A DNA stretch of 64,000 nucleotides from Argopecten irradians (GCF_041381155.1 NC_091142.1:5521778-5585777); one strand, 5' to 3'; counted from the stretch's first letter, positions 1 through 11,624 are shown. Translations and numbers: made by a program. The notes: generated by a model from the letters alone, not told the origin.

Positions 1-294
1 CTCCGGGAGACTGGCGGTGCCGATATCCAGTTTCCTATCATTGTGCAGAAAAACTACACTTGTAGACATATAATGACATTGCTTGTGGTGATTCATTTAA
101 TGCTCTGAAGCTGTTGTGTATTGGACACAATAAATTTAATGCACATATAATGCATTGTCTGCTCTGATGGGACGTATTTACGGGTCAAAGTCATCATGGA
201 ATTTGTCACTGTCGTGTGAAACGTACTATCACAGCTCAGTTGAGGCAGATAGTGCGACGTACAATGTACACCTGGAACCGAGGATTAATTGAGG

Positions 295-430
295 TTAATC
301 ACAGAGACCTGGCATGAATGTGCAACCAGTGCCAGGTCCCTGTGACCAACAGTATATGCATTGTATATATAAGTATATCATATATGTATATACTGTTGGT
401 TGGAAATCCGTGCCAGGTTCCTGCCAGGCT
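295..430. mobile_element. Short hairpin MITE, family with CACAGGGACCTGGCACGG ends (copy 1)
   Basis: Inverted arms GTGCCAGGTCCCTGTGACCA / TGTTGGTTGGAAATCCGTGC with the mirrored GTGCCAGGTTCCTG enclose an AT-rich TATATA loop. The same arms recur near 11837-11985 and 63027-63148. A partial duplicate of one arm (CACAGAGACCTGGCATG) lies at the left. Copy 1 looks rearranged. Confidence 0.6.
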
Positions 431-942
431 AATAACAGTTTACCGACAATTTTCAAATCAAAATAAAATAATGTCATGTGATCCTTATGACCTCCATTCT
501 TTTACTTATTTTTTTTTACTTTTAGCTAGAGATATAATCACATGTTTTGTATGCACGCAAATGAATTAGGAAAATTGCACTTAAGAAGTGAACAACAGGA
601 CCTCGGCTGTAGATGTAAAACTATATATATCTTAGTCTAAATCGTTGAACATTTGTATGCGGAACCGTATTACATCATTTAGAATACAGGTATATAGGCC
701 AGTGAAACTACTAATCTTTCTAGCTTTCATATAAATAATTCAAAAAGGCACACGCGTATTAAGGAGAAATTTACATATTTCTCCTTAATTCTGGATTCCC
801 ATGCTAGCTGTCATCAAAATAAAGAAGGACCATTTCAGATCTTCTTCATCCATTGGAGAACACTAGACACCTAACTACTTCTATCATCTCATTTCCATGC
901 AGGTACATAGTTTGTTAGAATTGTAACTGATGTCCCCGTTGA

Positions 943-1612
943 ATGTGTAAAAGGCGACTTAACTTGATACTTTATATTTTCTTTTCTATCTAACTGACTT
1001 TCTTCTTCCTAACGTCTCCCTTGACACCGCCTCACTTTTGGGTTTAAGTTAAGCGTTTGCCTCTTTGAGCTCTGGCTTTTGTCCCCTTGCTGAGTCACAC
1101 TATAGAATGGGAGAGAGTTTGTTTGTTTGATTGATTATTTTAACGTCCTATTAACAGCCAGGGTCATGTAAGGACGGCCTCCCATGTATGCAGTGTGTAG
1201 CGTGTGTGAAGTGCGAGGTGCAGGTTTTAGGAGACTGTGGTTTGTTCCTGTTGTGTCTTCTTGTATAGTGTAACTGTTGCCCTTTTTATAGTGCTATATC
1301 ACTGCAGCATGCCACCGAAGACACCAAGCAACACACTCCACCCGGTCACATTATACTGACAACGGGCGAACCAGTCGTCCCACTCCTTGTATGCTGAACG
1401 CTAAGCAGGAGCAGAAACTACCACTTTTATAGACTTTGGTGTGTCTCGGCCAGGGGACAGAACCCAGAACCTTTCTCACAGGGGCGAACGGTCAACTTAA
1501 GGCCAAAAGTGAGGCGGTGCCAAGGGAGGCATTAGGAAAGATAAAGTCAGTTAGGAAGAAGAGAAAAGATAAGATCCTAAATTTAGTCGCCTTTTACGAT
1601 CATGCAATAGGG
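943..1612. mobile_element. Foldback-like element with ~165-bp diverged inverted arms
   Basis: The left arm (about 947-1105) and right arm (about 1430-1610) are inverted copies. Both contain AAAAGGCGACT, CTAACTGACTTT, CACCGCCTCACTTTTGG and TGTCCCCTTG-like blocks in the same order once one is reversed. The centre (1120-1400) is a dispersed repeat with a second copy at 5484-5730. No open frame is seen. Class unknown. It lies upstream of the CUB exon, presumably in an intron. Confidence 0.6.
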
Positions 1613-1887
1613 GCATCAGGTACAATTCTAACGCCGTACCTCCAGGACATGTGGGGAAGAGTTCCATTATTACAAGTATTGACATAACACGAATATACCG
1701 CAGCCTCCCAAAAACAAATATACATCCACACACTTAAGGCATTGCACACAGCACTAGGGAGGCCGTCCTGTGCAAATATTTTGTATTTTTTGTTGATGCA
1801 AGAGACTGAGAATATGTTGAATAGATAACAAACCACACTATTGTCACTCATTGATAGAAATCACACAATTACTTTTTGATATTACAG

Positions 1888-2030
1888 CCCGGAGAAAAAA
1901 TTATGTGATAAGCTTGAGAACATGGCCGACTTCCGAACCACACGCTCTTCTATTCGGATCGTCTTTCATTCGGACAGTAATGGTCAAGCCCAAGGATTCG
2001 ACATATTGGTTGTTCACATCCCAAATGAAG
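1888..2030 (+). CDS. Penultimate exon of a CUB-domain membrane protein (3' part of CUB domain)
   Basis: This internal exon is bounded by an acceptor (attacag) and a donor (gtaaaa). Reading from the second base it encodes about 47 residues, including RTTRSSIRIVFHSDSNGQ and GFDILVVHIPNE. That matches the end of a CUB domain: the hydrophobic strand, the F-x-SD motif, then a GF-x-hydrophobic final strand. The exon starts by completing a codon and ends with one base of a codon (G); this joins in frame to the exon at 6070. CUB domains are extracellular beta-sandwich binding modules. The earlier CUB exons must lie upstream; nothing before 1888 could be recognised as one. The track shows a different frame here, which is a shadow. 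The domain call is by motif only. Confidence 0.7.
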
Positions 2031-3254
2031 GTAAAATATCTTAAATAAGTGAGTCGTCAAGTATGTGAATCTCATATTTCATGTTCTAATTAAGCAATCT
2101 GATTAAAATGTCGATCCTTGTTATCACTTCGTTTGATAAGAGGATCTGACAACATCCCATAACAGGCGCGGATCCAAGGGGGGCGGACCCGGCTTACGCC
2201 CCCCCCCCCCCCTAAAATAGGAGAGAGAAAAAAAGAAAAGGGAAAAAGAAGGGAAAAAGAAAGAGGTGAAGGAAGGAAAAGAGGAAGAAAAAAAAAATAG
2301 AGGGAGAAAGGAAAAGGGGAAAAATAAGGAATTAGATAAAGAGTGAGAATTAGACAGAAAGCTCCATTTCCTACCTTTACCGTTTGATGTTATCATTTTA
2401 AAATCTAAATGTATTCGACTTTGTGGTACATACATGCATGAACATACTTGTATCCAGGCGCAATGGAATAACTATATATTTTTTTCCGTGTAAGTTAAGG
2501 TTTTATCTCCGTCGCTTAAAAGGTACAATGTAAATCCCTTCAAGTATTTACTTTTTCCTAAAAAAACGATAAAATCCCAATATATTAGATAATTTATTGT
2601 CATTAATATTCAATATTGACAGGTTATATCTCGATATCCTTAGCAAATAAAAGAAAAGGGGGAGGGGGTGGGTGGAAGGAATTGTAGCTGGCCATGAGTC
2701 TTCGCTGGTTGACTATATGCCATGCCCTTCGTTCTTCAGGTTGTAAATGATATATTACACATTTTTGAATCAGCATTAAAGTCCTGTATTAAATCCGACT
2801 ATCAATTCACAAATGTGTGCGTACTTTCAAAACGCCAGTTACAAGATCACTACTGACGTCGAATGCTTCTAGAAGCTTTTTATTTGTCCTCAGAAAATGT
2901 GTGTAAAGAAAAAGTGGAAAATCAAACCAAATGGCCAGATGCCTTCCTTTTCTGTTTCAACAAAAACATATCTTAACGATAATGTTATAAGATGGGACAA
3001 ACGATGTTAAAAAATTAATGCACATGACAAAAGGCTCCCTATTAGAAAACAGGATGATAGTAATAATTCCAGGCAGCGTCTGGCCATAGACAGACCACTA
3101 GCCTTCTTTTCTTTCATTGTCCAATACACGAATTATGAAGATTGTGTATGTTAGTGAAAATAAATTATCTAATCTGACAGATAATGTATAAAAGTAAAAG
3201 CTTATATCGTTAAAAAAGTTCACCTACATTTTTATTAGTCCTATAAAAACCTTC

Positions 3255-3830
3255 AATAGGCGACCCCTAGCTGCAATATTGGAGCTCAAAAGTATTTTAG
3301 ACTGAAAATGGTGTCTTCTTTAGAGCTACAATTGTTCCCTATTACTGCTAATGGAGCAAAGTGATGATTATGCAAACCATTATAAAACGTCTGTTTGCAT
3401 TATATCGTACTTATTTGATAAAGCTTACCTACTAGGCAATAAAACCGAACCACATAAAATATCAAATTCTCATCGAGGCATTATTTTTTTACATTATACA
3501 TATGAAGGTCTTTCAGAAGGGAATTTATACGGCAAGTTCACAAAATGTGATTTTGACGTCTTGTGAGCGGTACGGTAGATAGTAAGCATGGTATTTATGT
3601 TTGTTTTGGACAAAAATAAAATGTAAATGCATTTATATGCGTAAAATAATCGGAAACCTTCAAAAAAGTATGAAAAACTGTGCCCGAGTGATTTTCGGAG
3701 GCAGTGCTCCACTACGATATAGGGACCTAATACGTATTCGGCCTACTATGCCTTTAGGCCGGGTACGAATTGGTCCCTATGTATTCGTACCCGGCCTAAA
3801 CGCATAGTAGGCCGGGTACGTATATTCGTT
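3255..3830 (+). repeat. Dispersed repeat unit, copy 1 (inverted copy at 36270-36755)
   Basis: Blocks such as GCTGCAATATTGGAGCTC, CTGCTAATGGAGCAAA, ATGATTATGCAAACCATTA and GGCCGGGTACGAA recur in reverse order and orientation at 36270-36755. It ends in a strong hairpin (3742-3811, about 28-bp arms around TACCCGGCCTA). It has no convincing coding frame and lies nested in the 2095-4665 transposon. Confidence 0.65.
3742..3811. repeat. Perfect-looking 28-bp-arm hairpin
   Basis: CCTACTATGCCTTTAGGCC pairs with GGCCTAAACGCATAGTAGG around a 12-base loop. It is part of the dispersed repeat, not a terminator. Confidence 0.7.
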
Positions 3831-4315
3831 CTAGGCGGCCCCCAGACCCCCATCCTTTTCTTTGCTTCGTGCCTCTATAAATATTCAGATTTTAGGCAGT
3901 GCAATTCTGTAACTTTATATTCAAAATATGATATTAGACGTCAAAAATAATAAACGAACATTTTTACATGGCTTCAATTATTTTTTGGAAAAAAAGTGTA
4001 CATGAAGTCCTCAGAAAGCAGGATTTATTAGCATTTATTCGAGGGCTTCTGGGGGGGGGGGCCTAGGCGGCCCCCAGACCCCCACCCTTCTTCGCTTTAT
4101 GTCCATATAAATATTAAGATTTTGATATTGCAATTCTGTAAGTAAAAAAAATTAAATCAAAACTTCAAATAAAAAATATGACACTTGACACGAAAACCAT
4201 AAATAAACATCCTTAAATGGCTTCAATTATTTTCTGGAAAATGTGTTCATGAAATCCTCAGAATGCAGGATTTTGCACCATTTATTCTAGAGCTTCTGGG
4301 GGCCTAGGCGGCCCC
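3830..4315 (+). repeat. Tandem duplication, two ~245-bp units
   Basis: Each unit starts at or near a GGCGGCCCCCAGACCCC block and runs through ATAAATATT, TGCAATTCTGTAA and TGGCTTCAATTATTTT to a GAGCTTCTGGGGG or GGGCTTCTGGGG block. A poly-G run sits at the junction (4051-4061). Confidence 0.7.
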
Positions 4316-4717
4316 CAGACCCCTCGCCTGATTTGCTTGGTCACACGCCCCCTCTAACCTCAAAACCTGAATCCGCCCCATAAGGGGGTCACGTTCTGGT
4401 GACCTTTGGAAATAGCCAGAATCTTGACTGGGGACGAAACTGTTAAAAAACGCTGTCAGAATTATTTTCGTGTACGTAGTCATCTCGCCCAAAGAGCACA
4501 ACAAAGCTAAATGTATAAGTAAGCCGGGACGAAATGCCGTTTTAAAACAAGTGACGTAGCAAGGCGTAGAAATATAAAGGTCATCCGAACATGACCCCTT
4601 ATGGGATGTTGTCAGATCCTCTTTTGAACAGAGTGGGTATAAGGATCTATATTTTAATCATATTGCTAATTAAGTATCTTTATATGATCTTTATATAACT
4701 CATTCACCAATATCTAC

Positions 4718-4813
4718 ATCGTCGGAGACCACGGGTGATCACACTACACTACGTAGCTTCAATGATAAGTGTAGCGTAGTGTGTAGTGCGATCACCCGTG
4801 GGTCTCCGACGAT
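4718..4813. repeat. 96-bp hairpin
   Basis: ATCGTCGGAGACC-ACGGGTGATC pairs with GATCACCCGTGGGTCTCCGACGAT, and the inner arms (CACTACACTACG / CGTAGTGTGTAGTG) extend it. It may be a small MITE. Confidence 0.6.
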
Positions 4814-5483
4814 GCATTACCAACAGTATGACCCAGGTCCTATGACCAAATGGACGGCTTGGGCGAACAAAATCATAGGCTTTAAACATGATGATTTGTT
4901 TAACATAATAGTAAAAAGACCATTATATAGTTTGCTTTAAATATACTGATACAAGTTGTGTACAATATATATTAATTTCTTTCACCAATCTTTACATTAT
5001 TAGATTACTACAAAGAATTGTTGCTGAAAAGACATTCCGAAGGTAAACAAAATACAACAACAACATAGCATGCTTATTCCATGTAATGCACCAATATACA
5101 GTCATTGGCTGGGGTTGGGGACAACAGATACTTTCTTTGACCCGAAGATAAACTGTTGCCCGAGACTCCATATAAATAGTTTCTATATATTAAACTCTAT
5201 TGACATAAATACCAATAAATGATCTGTTTCGTCGAGCGGTCCAAAGAACTGTTAAAATCGACTGTTAAAATGTGCTGTTGGACCGGAGTGACGTCACAAT
5301 GTGGTATAACAAAACAGTTATCGACTGGGTTTTCGTGCATCAGATGATTTGTTGGACCCTCACACAAATTGTTTCCCTCTGCCTTCGGCCTTGGGTAACA
5401 GGTAGTCTTCGGGTCCAGGAAATCATCTTTTGCCCTCAACCCCAGTCAATAACTGTATTATGTATGTAACAGCTAAGAGCGAA

Positions 5484-5730
5484 TGTTTGATTTATTAGAT
5501 TTTAACGCTCTATTAACAGACAGTGCCATTTAAGGACGCCCATACGTGCAATTGTGTTGTGATATTGTTTTGGGAGGTTGCGGATTTCGTGTTGTGTCTC
5601 CTTGTCATAGAGGAACTCTTTACCTTTTTATAGTGCTATCTCACTGAAGCATGCCGCCGAAGACACCGAACTCAACAAACACATACCATCCAGTCACATT
5701 GTACTGACAATTCAAGGACAGTGATTAAAC
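5484..5730 (+). repeat. Second copy of the dispersed repeat in the centre of 943-1612
   Basis: It matches 1120-1370 through shared blocks such as TTTTAACG-CTCTATTAACAG, TTTTTATAGTGCTAT and GCATGCCGCCGAAGACACC, about 75-80% alike by eye. The inverted arms of the first copy are missing here. It lies in the intron between the CUB and transmembrane exons. Confidence 0.6.
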
Positions 5731-6069
5731 TGAAGCTTATGGCTAAACTTACCGATAAGTATTATGTCCCTGACCAATAGGTGACTTCATGCATGACAGA
5801 AATTAATGTTTAACTCAACGAGTGTTTGTCTTTATGGTATGTGGAGTTCAAATTGCTAAGTGTTATAAAACCTCTTTTTGAGGTTGCGCCATTATCTTAA
5901 AGTGCAATATGCGATTAGGTGATTTTAATTAGATTGTTTTGACATTGACTTAAAGGTCAGAAGTCAAAGATGTATTTTAAAATCTCGAAAGGTGTAAGGC
6001 AAGGATGTGTCATTGGTCATTCCCTGTTTTACTAGTTTTTTTATTTATTATATTTTTATTCATTTCCAG

Positions 6070-6413
6070 CTGCCAAGGTGACAGTCATTCAAGTAGATTC
6101 AACAAGTTCGTCTGCCTTGTTTATACCCCTGACGGTTGCCTTGGTAATCCTATTTATAGTTCTCGTGAGCTTGGCCGCATATCTCTGCATCGGACTTAGA
6201 CGAAAGAAAAACAACGTTAATGACACAATTCTGGCCATCCAACCCCATCGAACTTCAGTCGGATCAAGCATTGTTACTTCCGGTCGAAGATACACGCGCC
6301 AATTGAGTGTGGACAGTGACAATCTGTCCCATCTCCTTCCTAATAACAGACCGGATGTTCATTCGCCGACGCATGCGCAGCCTGGTTCTCCAGGGTACAA
6401 CAGCTACATCTGA
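6070..6413 (+). CDS. Last exon of the CUB membrane protein: transmembrane helix and cytoplasmic tail
   Basis: The exon follows the acceptor tttccag and completes the codon left open by the 1888-2030 exon (G+CT, Ala). It encodes about 113 residues. First comes a Ser/Thr-rich juxtamembrane stretch, then a helix of about 25 hydrophobic residues (ALFIPLTVALVILFIVLVS...), then a stop-transfer RRKKNN and a tail of about 75 residues rich in Ser, Arg and Pro. With the CUB exon this makes a single-pass type I protein with the CUB domain next to the membrane. The tail ends NSYI, so Ser at -2 and Ile at 0 fit a class I PDZ ligand (inference). TGA ends at 6413. The orthologue is not identified; neuropilin/tolloid-like or other CUB receptors are possible. 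Confidence 0.75.
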
Positions 6414-7360
6414 ACTTTGAACTATCATTGATATACGATTTGACTTGGCCAGTGTCACAATGTCCACTTTAAATGTCTCATTGTTTCCGAATAGGCAGTT
6501 AATGCGCATGTTCTAGATCTGAAAGCCAACAGATCTGTGAATAAGACATGTGTAACCAAGGTGACATCTGAGTGAAATTAATTAAATTATGACACGAACT
6601 CTGACATGCAGAGATTTGCAAAATAATTACATTTGCTCTTAGATATTTCCATTCTGGAGAACAGTCAATGTGAAAAATGAACTATTAGTTTAAAGATGCT
6701 CCATCGCTGACAGAGCATAAATGATATTCATCATTTGAACTGGTGTTCAATCGTGTATATATATGTCTAATTAGCAAAGAAAATAATATAAAATAATTCA
6801 TTTTGCCTTTGGTGCATGCGCAATCAGTACTTCATTCCATATAGGATATAGTGCCACGGATTTTTTTCGGGATGCAATTAATTATTTTTCATACTTTTAA
6901 CTTGAATTAAAATTAGAATTAAAATTAGAAGCTCAAACTTTTCAATGGTGGTAATGGTGTAAAGTAAGTAACTTTTGTAACTTAAGAAAAATAATTAATC
7001 GCCTGCTCCTGTTTTTGATAGTGAAAAAATACCATTTGTCAGCGGTGGAGCATCTTTAAGTTTCAAAATGTAACAAATACGTACATCATAAACATAAGAA
7101 ACCAATTTTCTTTTAAAGGTCCACAACCTTTCCGAAACTGCTTTTAATTTTTAAAATTGGAATGTAAATCAGGATAAGTAATTTTGTAGAATCGCAATAG
7201 TGATTAGCTTACCGTTAATCAAACACTTATCAGCACATTCTGAACACTTTAATTAAAATGAATTAAATGTAAATTTTCATAACACGGGTCGTCTTATGTT
7301 CCCGTCGAATATCACTACGCCAAACGGCAAAACAGCGAAATGAACCTGTTAACACATATT
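6414..7360 (+). other. 3' flank of the CUB gene, AT-rich
   Basis: It presumably holds the 3' UTR and then intergenic DNA. Several AATTAAAT-like and AATAAT words follow the stop, but no single polyadenylation site stands out. No gene is seen. Confidence 0.4.
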
Positions 7361-7497
7361 ACTCTAGACTGGATTCTCTGCCATAGTTTTTCTACTCTCC
7401 GCTAGGCTTCGCTCCGAAAATACAATAATACAATTAGTATTTATGAGCTCAACCTAGAGGAGAGAATTGGTACTAAGGCAGGTAATCCAGTCTAAGA
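7361..7497. mobile_element. ~137-bp MITE
   Basis: The terminal inverted repeats CTAGACTGGATTCTCTGCC and GGCAGGTAATCCAGTCTAAG match over about 20-25 bp with a few mismatches. The centre has no coding frame. Confidence 0.55.
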
Positions 7498-8258
7498 TTA
7501 CATATCCTCAGGAAATCTCTAACTTGTTTGGTGCTAACACCATCGAAATCAATATTTATTGTCTTCAAGAAACTCATATTTTTTTGTTTTCGAAAGGTAG
7601 TGGACATTTGAAAATATTCGGGATATTACTACGCCGTTACTATAGCAACTATATAAGTAAATGGGTATTTAGTCCTAAACCGGAAGTGATTCCCTTGTTT
7701 AAAGATGCAGAGGAGCAATTTGGACATACATGTACTGTATAATGATCGAATATTCATAAGACATACATATGCTTTATAATGAATATTCATCAGATTGTTT
7801 ACGCTTTATTTTTATCATTTTACATTCAGTGACCATTCCTCATTATAAATATCAAATAAATCATTCACACAAATTTACTACATTGTATATCCCACGTAAG
7901 TCGATATGCCATAAACATTCTGAACGAATTTGCTTTTCTAAAGAATTTTATAAATGTAAATTTATGCTGTGTGAAATAAAAGAACACGTGTTACATGTAC
8001 GGCAACTTTGTCTTTTATTCATGGAGCAATATTGATCCAAACTACAAATGAATTACATTATTAGTTATTTAACTGACAATTAAGATGCAATATCGATTTT
8101 GAAATAATTAAGATACACGTGTCTTATCAAATGTTACTATCTTCCGCCTGTCGGCTTTGTACCTTGTACCTCGACGCTACACATGCATCGCACTTATATA
8201 CTTAGATAATCATTTGCGATCTGAGTAGACATGCAGATGTCTCCCTGCTGTTTCTAAT
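7498..8258. other. Non-coding, nothing recognised
   Basis: AT-rich DNA. Two open frames of about 90 codons occur here by chance of composition; neither has family features, splice context or codon bias. Confidence 0.4.
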
Positions 8259-8806
8259 GCTAGGTTTACACTATGTTCCCGGCGACCACGGCAGCCCCAT
8301 TTCAGACCACCGTGGGCAAAACGTGGTGACCGCGAGACAACGTGAGACAGCATAGAAGGACGTGATAGATAACCATGAGAGGTCGTGAATACCGTGGATG
8401 CCGTGCCAGGTTTTTGAACTGTCAAAAAAATTGCCACGGCAGTCACGGTACAGATATGGTGAACGCTACAGGACGTAATAAAACGGGATTGACGTAACAA
8501 AACGTAACAGTGCGAACGAGGCCGTAACAATTCCCCGGAATATCACGGTGATTTCAAGTTTTGTAACGTTCTGTTGCGTTTTTTCCACGTTTTATCACGG
8601 TCGGTGCAGATTGGCGGCTGCGCGTTTTGTGCCGTTTTGTCCAGGTTTGTCAAGGTCTTGACGGCAAGCCAAGGTGGATAATAGCCGTTTCGATGCGTTC
8701 TGTCAAGGCACATCACGGCTTGTAGCGGTTGAAAGCCCGACGTGATACGGCGTGTTACGTCTTATTACGGTCTTACGTTGCAAGCATGGGGTATCATTAC
8801 CTAGCC
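8259..8806. repeat. CG-rich degenerate short-motif block, possible foldback element
   Basis: About 550 bp is saturated with variants of CACGGT, AACGT and CGTGA. The first half carries CGTAACAAAACGTAACAG-type words, the second half their complements (TTTTGTAACGTTCTG, CACGTTTTATCACGG). The edges GCTAGG-TTTACACTATG and CATGGGGTATCA-TTACCTAGC are roughly inverted. No frame is coding. It is much richer in CpG than its surroundings. Confidence 0.4.
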
Positions 8807-8943
8807 TGGTACATGCTACTTCATGGAGTTATTGGTATTAATAAAGAGCAATAGTCATAATCAAACACATTTAAACCATCAAATTATACGAAAGCTATTA
8901 TTGCAAAATGCAGATTAAGTGAGACCCATTACAGAACAAAATA

Positions 8944-10025
8944 TTTGTATACCAATGGTACCGACTGTATACCCAATGGCACCGACTGTATACTCGATTG
9001 TACCGACTGTATACTCAATTGTACCGACTGTATACTCAATGGTACCAACTGTATACCCAATGGTACCGACTGTACACCCAATGGTACCGACTGTATACCC
9101 AATGGCACCGACTGTATACAAATTGTGCCGATTGTATACTCGATGGTACCGACTGAGTACCAATAATACCGACTTTATACCCAATAGTTCCGATTGTATA
9201 CCTAATGGTACCGACTGTACACCCAAAGGTACCGACTGTATACAAATTGTGTCGATTGCATTCTCGATTGTACCGACTGTACACGAATTGTACCGATTGT
9301 ATATTTGATGGACTGTATACACAATGGTACCGACTGTATACACAATGGTACTGACTGTATACACAATAGAACCGACTGTATACACAATGGTACCGACTGT
9401 ATACCCAGTGTACCGACTGTATACCAATGGTACCGACTGTATACCAATGTATCGACTGTATACCTAATGGTACCGACTGTATACCAGTGGTACCGACTGT
9501 ATACCAATGGTACCGACTGTATACCAATGGTATTGACTTATACCTAATGGTACCGACTGTATACCTCATGGTACCGACTGTATACCAATGACGCTGTATA
9601 CCGACTGTATACACAATGGTACCGACTGTAGTAACAATGGTACCGACTGTATACCTAATGGTACCGACTGTATACCCAGTGGTACCGACTGTATACCAAT
9701 GGTACCGACTGTATACCAATGGTATTGACTGAATACCTAATGGTACCGACTGTATACCCAGTGGTACCGACTGTATACCAATGGTACCGACTGTATACCA
9801 ATGGATACCGATTATATACTAATGGTACCGACTTATACCAATGGTACCGACTGTATACCATGGTACCGACTGTATACCAATGGTAACCGACTGTATACCA
9901 ATGGTACCGACTGTATACACAATGGTACCGACTGTATACACAATGGTACCGATTATATACTCAATGGTACCGACTGAATACCCAATGGCACCGACTGTTT
10001 ACCAATGGTACCGACTGTATACCAA
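8944..10025. repeat. Minisatellite, ~19-20-bp unit, about 55 copies
   Basis: The unit is close to ATGGTACCGACTGTATACCA. It contains two palindromes (GGTACC, GTATAC). The array stays open in several frames on both strands, producing spurious YTVGTI/PTVYPMV proteins. A short second block lies at 11625-11790, beyond the LINE. Confidence 0.9.
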
Positions 10026-11600
10026 AACTGTAAAGGGAACCAGTGACCACCAGAAAAAGGTCTGGATGACAAGGGCAGTGACTGAGAGACAGGTTGCAGT
10101 CTGGAGAGACAGGTTGTGTCTGGAGAGACGTTGCAGTCTAGAGAGACAGGGCAGCCTGGAGAGACGTTGCAGTCTGGAGAGACAGGTTGCAGTCTGGAGA
10201 GACAGGCAACCAAGGGTGTGGAGGCTTAGCAGACTAAAGTTCATCTTCTGTAAGGAGGAAGCGTTTTCAATCCGCTATAGACAGGACCATAGAAAAATAC
10301 CCCAATGTCGCACGAGATCGGGGGAGGATGAGCGACATAAGTTGGATAGTATAACTGATACTACACCGTTATGGACAAGGACTGCGAGTCAGAACAACGG
10401 AAGCACATGTAGTTGCGGAAAGACACTAAAGCCCAAGCTGGGGCTGAAGATCCACATGGGAAAGATGGGATGTGCACCAATTCTGCAACTGACACAGTGC
10501 ACAGGGCGACCTGATGAGACGGAGGAGGAGGTGATTCAGGACTCAAACCACAGTGATCACAGCGTCCAAAGTGTCAGAAAATGAAGAGGACAATCACAAT
10601 TATGAGAGAACACCACAGTCAGCTCGTTCAAGAGGGGCAGCAACATCAGGAGAGAGGGCAAATAAAGAGAACAGTGAATGAAACAGAGTAGCGTCTGAGG
10701 CATGGTGACATCGTAGGAAGCGTGGCAGTGAACAGGCAAGGAATCGGTGTAACAACTAGGGCATTACGGAGAACAGCTACGGATGAAGAGAAGAGACAAC
10801 TTGTACAGAAGGAAGTCCGCCAGATGGTGGAACATACAAGAACGGTCTAGGCAACAAGCATGAAGAAGCAGGGCAGATGTTTGAATTGGGAAGGTACTCG
10901 TTCAAAGAAGTTGAAATTTGTTAACTTTGTGCGAGCAGGGGGAGCAGATTACGAAAGGTGGTGTGGAAGAAAGTGGACTACGTGGTACGGCTTGAGATTG
11001 GCAGTTTGGAGCAAATCTGGGAGGCCGAATGCACTTTCCACCAGAGATAACAACGACAAATCAAAGACCAGATATTGTTATGTGGTCTTTGTCTACCAAA
11101 CAGGCTATCTTGGTGGATTTGATAGTACCGTGGAAAGAAATGATGGATTATGCGTATGAGAGGAAGCGGGCCAAATATCAGATCTAGTAGCAGACTTTAA
11201 GCAGTGAGGATGGGAAGTATGGTGCCTTTCAGTGGAGGTTGGATACCAAGATTTTGTAGGGCAGTCTATGTGGAAGGCCCTGCGGATCATTGGTGTCTCG
11301 GGAGCAGAGAGGAAGAAGTTAACAGGGAGTTTGTGGATGGAGACAGGAATGGCTTCATTGTGGCGGCGGAGAAAACGAGAGGAACTTAGTAAAGTGCAAC
11401 ACAAGTAAGAGCTATAGTGTAACATTCCTTGGGAACATACCAACTGTATTGCAAGAATTCTATATTGGCGGATAGCTGAGCGGTCCCGGGCTGGGACTTG
11501 ATCATCCCATTCTGCACACCTCTGGAGACTGTTGTGGACAGCACCGAAACAATCGAGGAAGGAGGATCCACCTGATGACGGGACCACAATGTGTCTAGAA
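10025..11600 (+). mobile_element. Decayed LINE (non-LTR) fragment, zinc-finger and endonuclease ends without the RT core
   Basis: The left part encodes a C2H2-like finger (CSCGKTLKPKLGLKIHMGK, then C) and, after several frame changes, a stretch resembling DEEKRQLVQKEVRQMVEHTR. The right part encodes RPDIV, VPWKEMMDYAYERKRAKY and FVGQSMWKALRIIGVSGAE. As I recall, these match the C-terminal region of a widespread marine-invertebrate non-LTR ORF; the RPD...VPWE...K-x-KY pattern resembles the restriction-like endonuclease of R2/NeSL-type LINEs. Only about 300 bases separate the two parts, so the reverse transcriptase core is deleted. A ~22-bp direct repeat (TTGCAGTCTGGAGAGACAGG) lies at 10090-10210. 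Minisatellite blocks of the same kind flank both sides. Confidence 0.7.
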
Positions 11601-11624
11601 CGGTAATGGTAACAACAATAACCC

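Larger units (their letters stand above)
2095..4665. mobile_element. 2.57-kb DNA transposon with ~70-bp TIRs and a 9-bp target duplication (Mutator-like?)
   Basis: The ends are imperfect inverted repeats. The left end starts CAATCTGATTAAAAT and runs to GAGGATCTGACAACATCCC near 2160; the right end is its reverse complement near 4600-4665. The 9-bp word CTAATTAAG flanks both ends directly (2086-2094 and 4666-4674), as expected for a target-site duplication. Length, TIR size and 9-bp duplication suggest a non-autonomous Mutator-like element (inference). Inside are a C-run at about 2199-2213, a GA-rich strand at 2215-2335, the dispersed unit 3255-3830 and two tandem ~245-bp copies (3830-4060, 4062-4315). 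No transposase was recognised. It lies in the CUB gene intron. Confidence 0.7.

Noticed and set aside
1-60. Upstream CUB exon at the window edge
   Set aside because: No frame shows CUB residues and no donor in the needed phase was found.
8915-9861. Several 60-227-codon frames on both strands
   Set aside because: All are readings of the 20-bp minisatellite.
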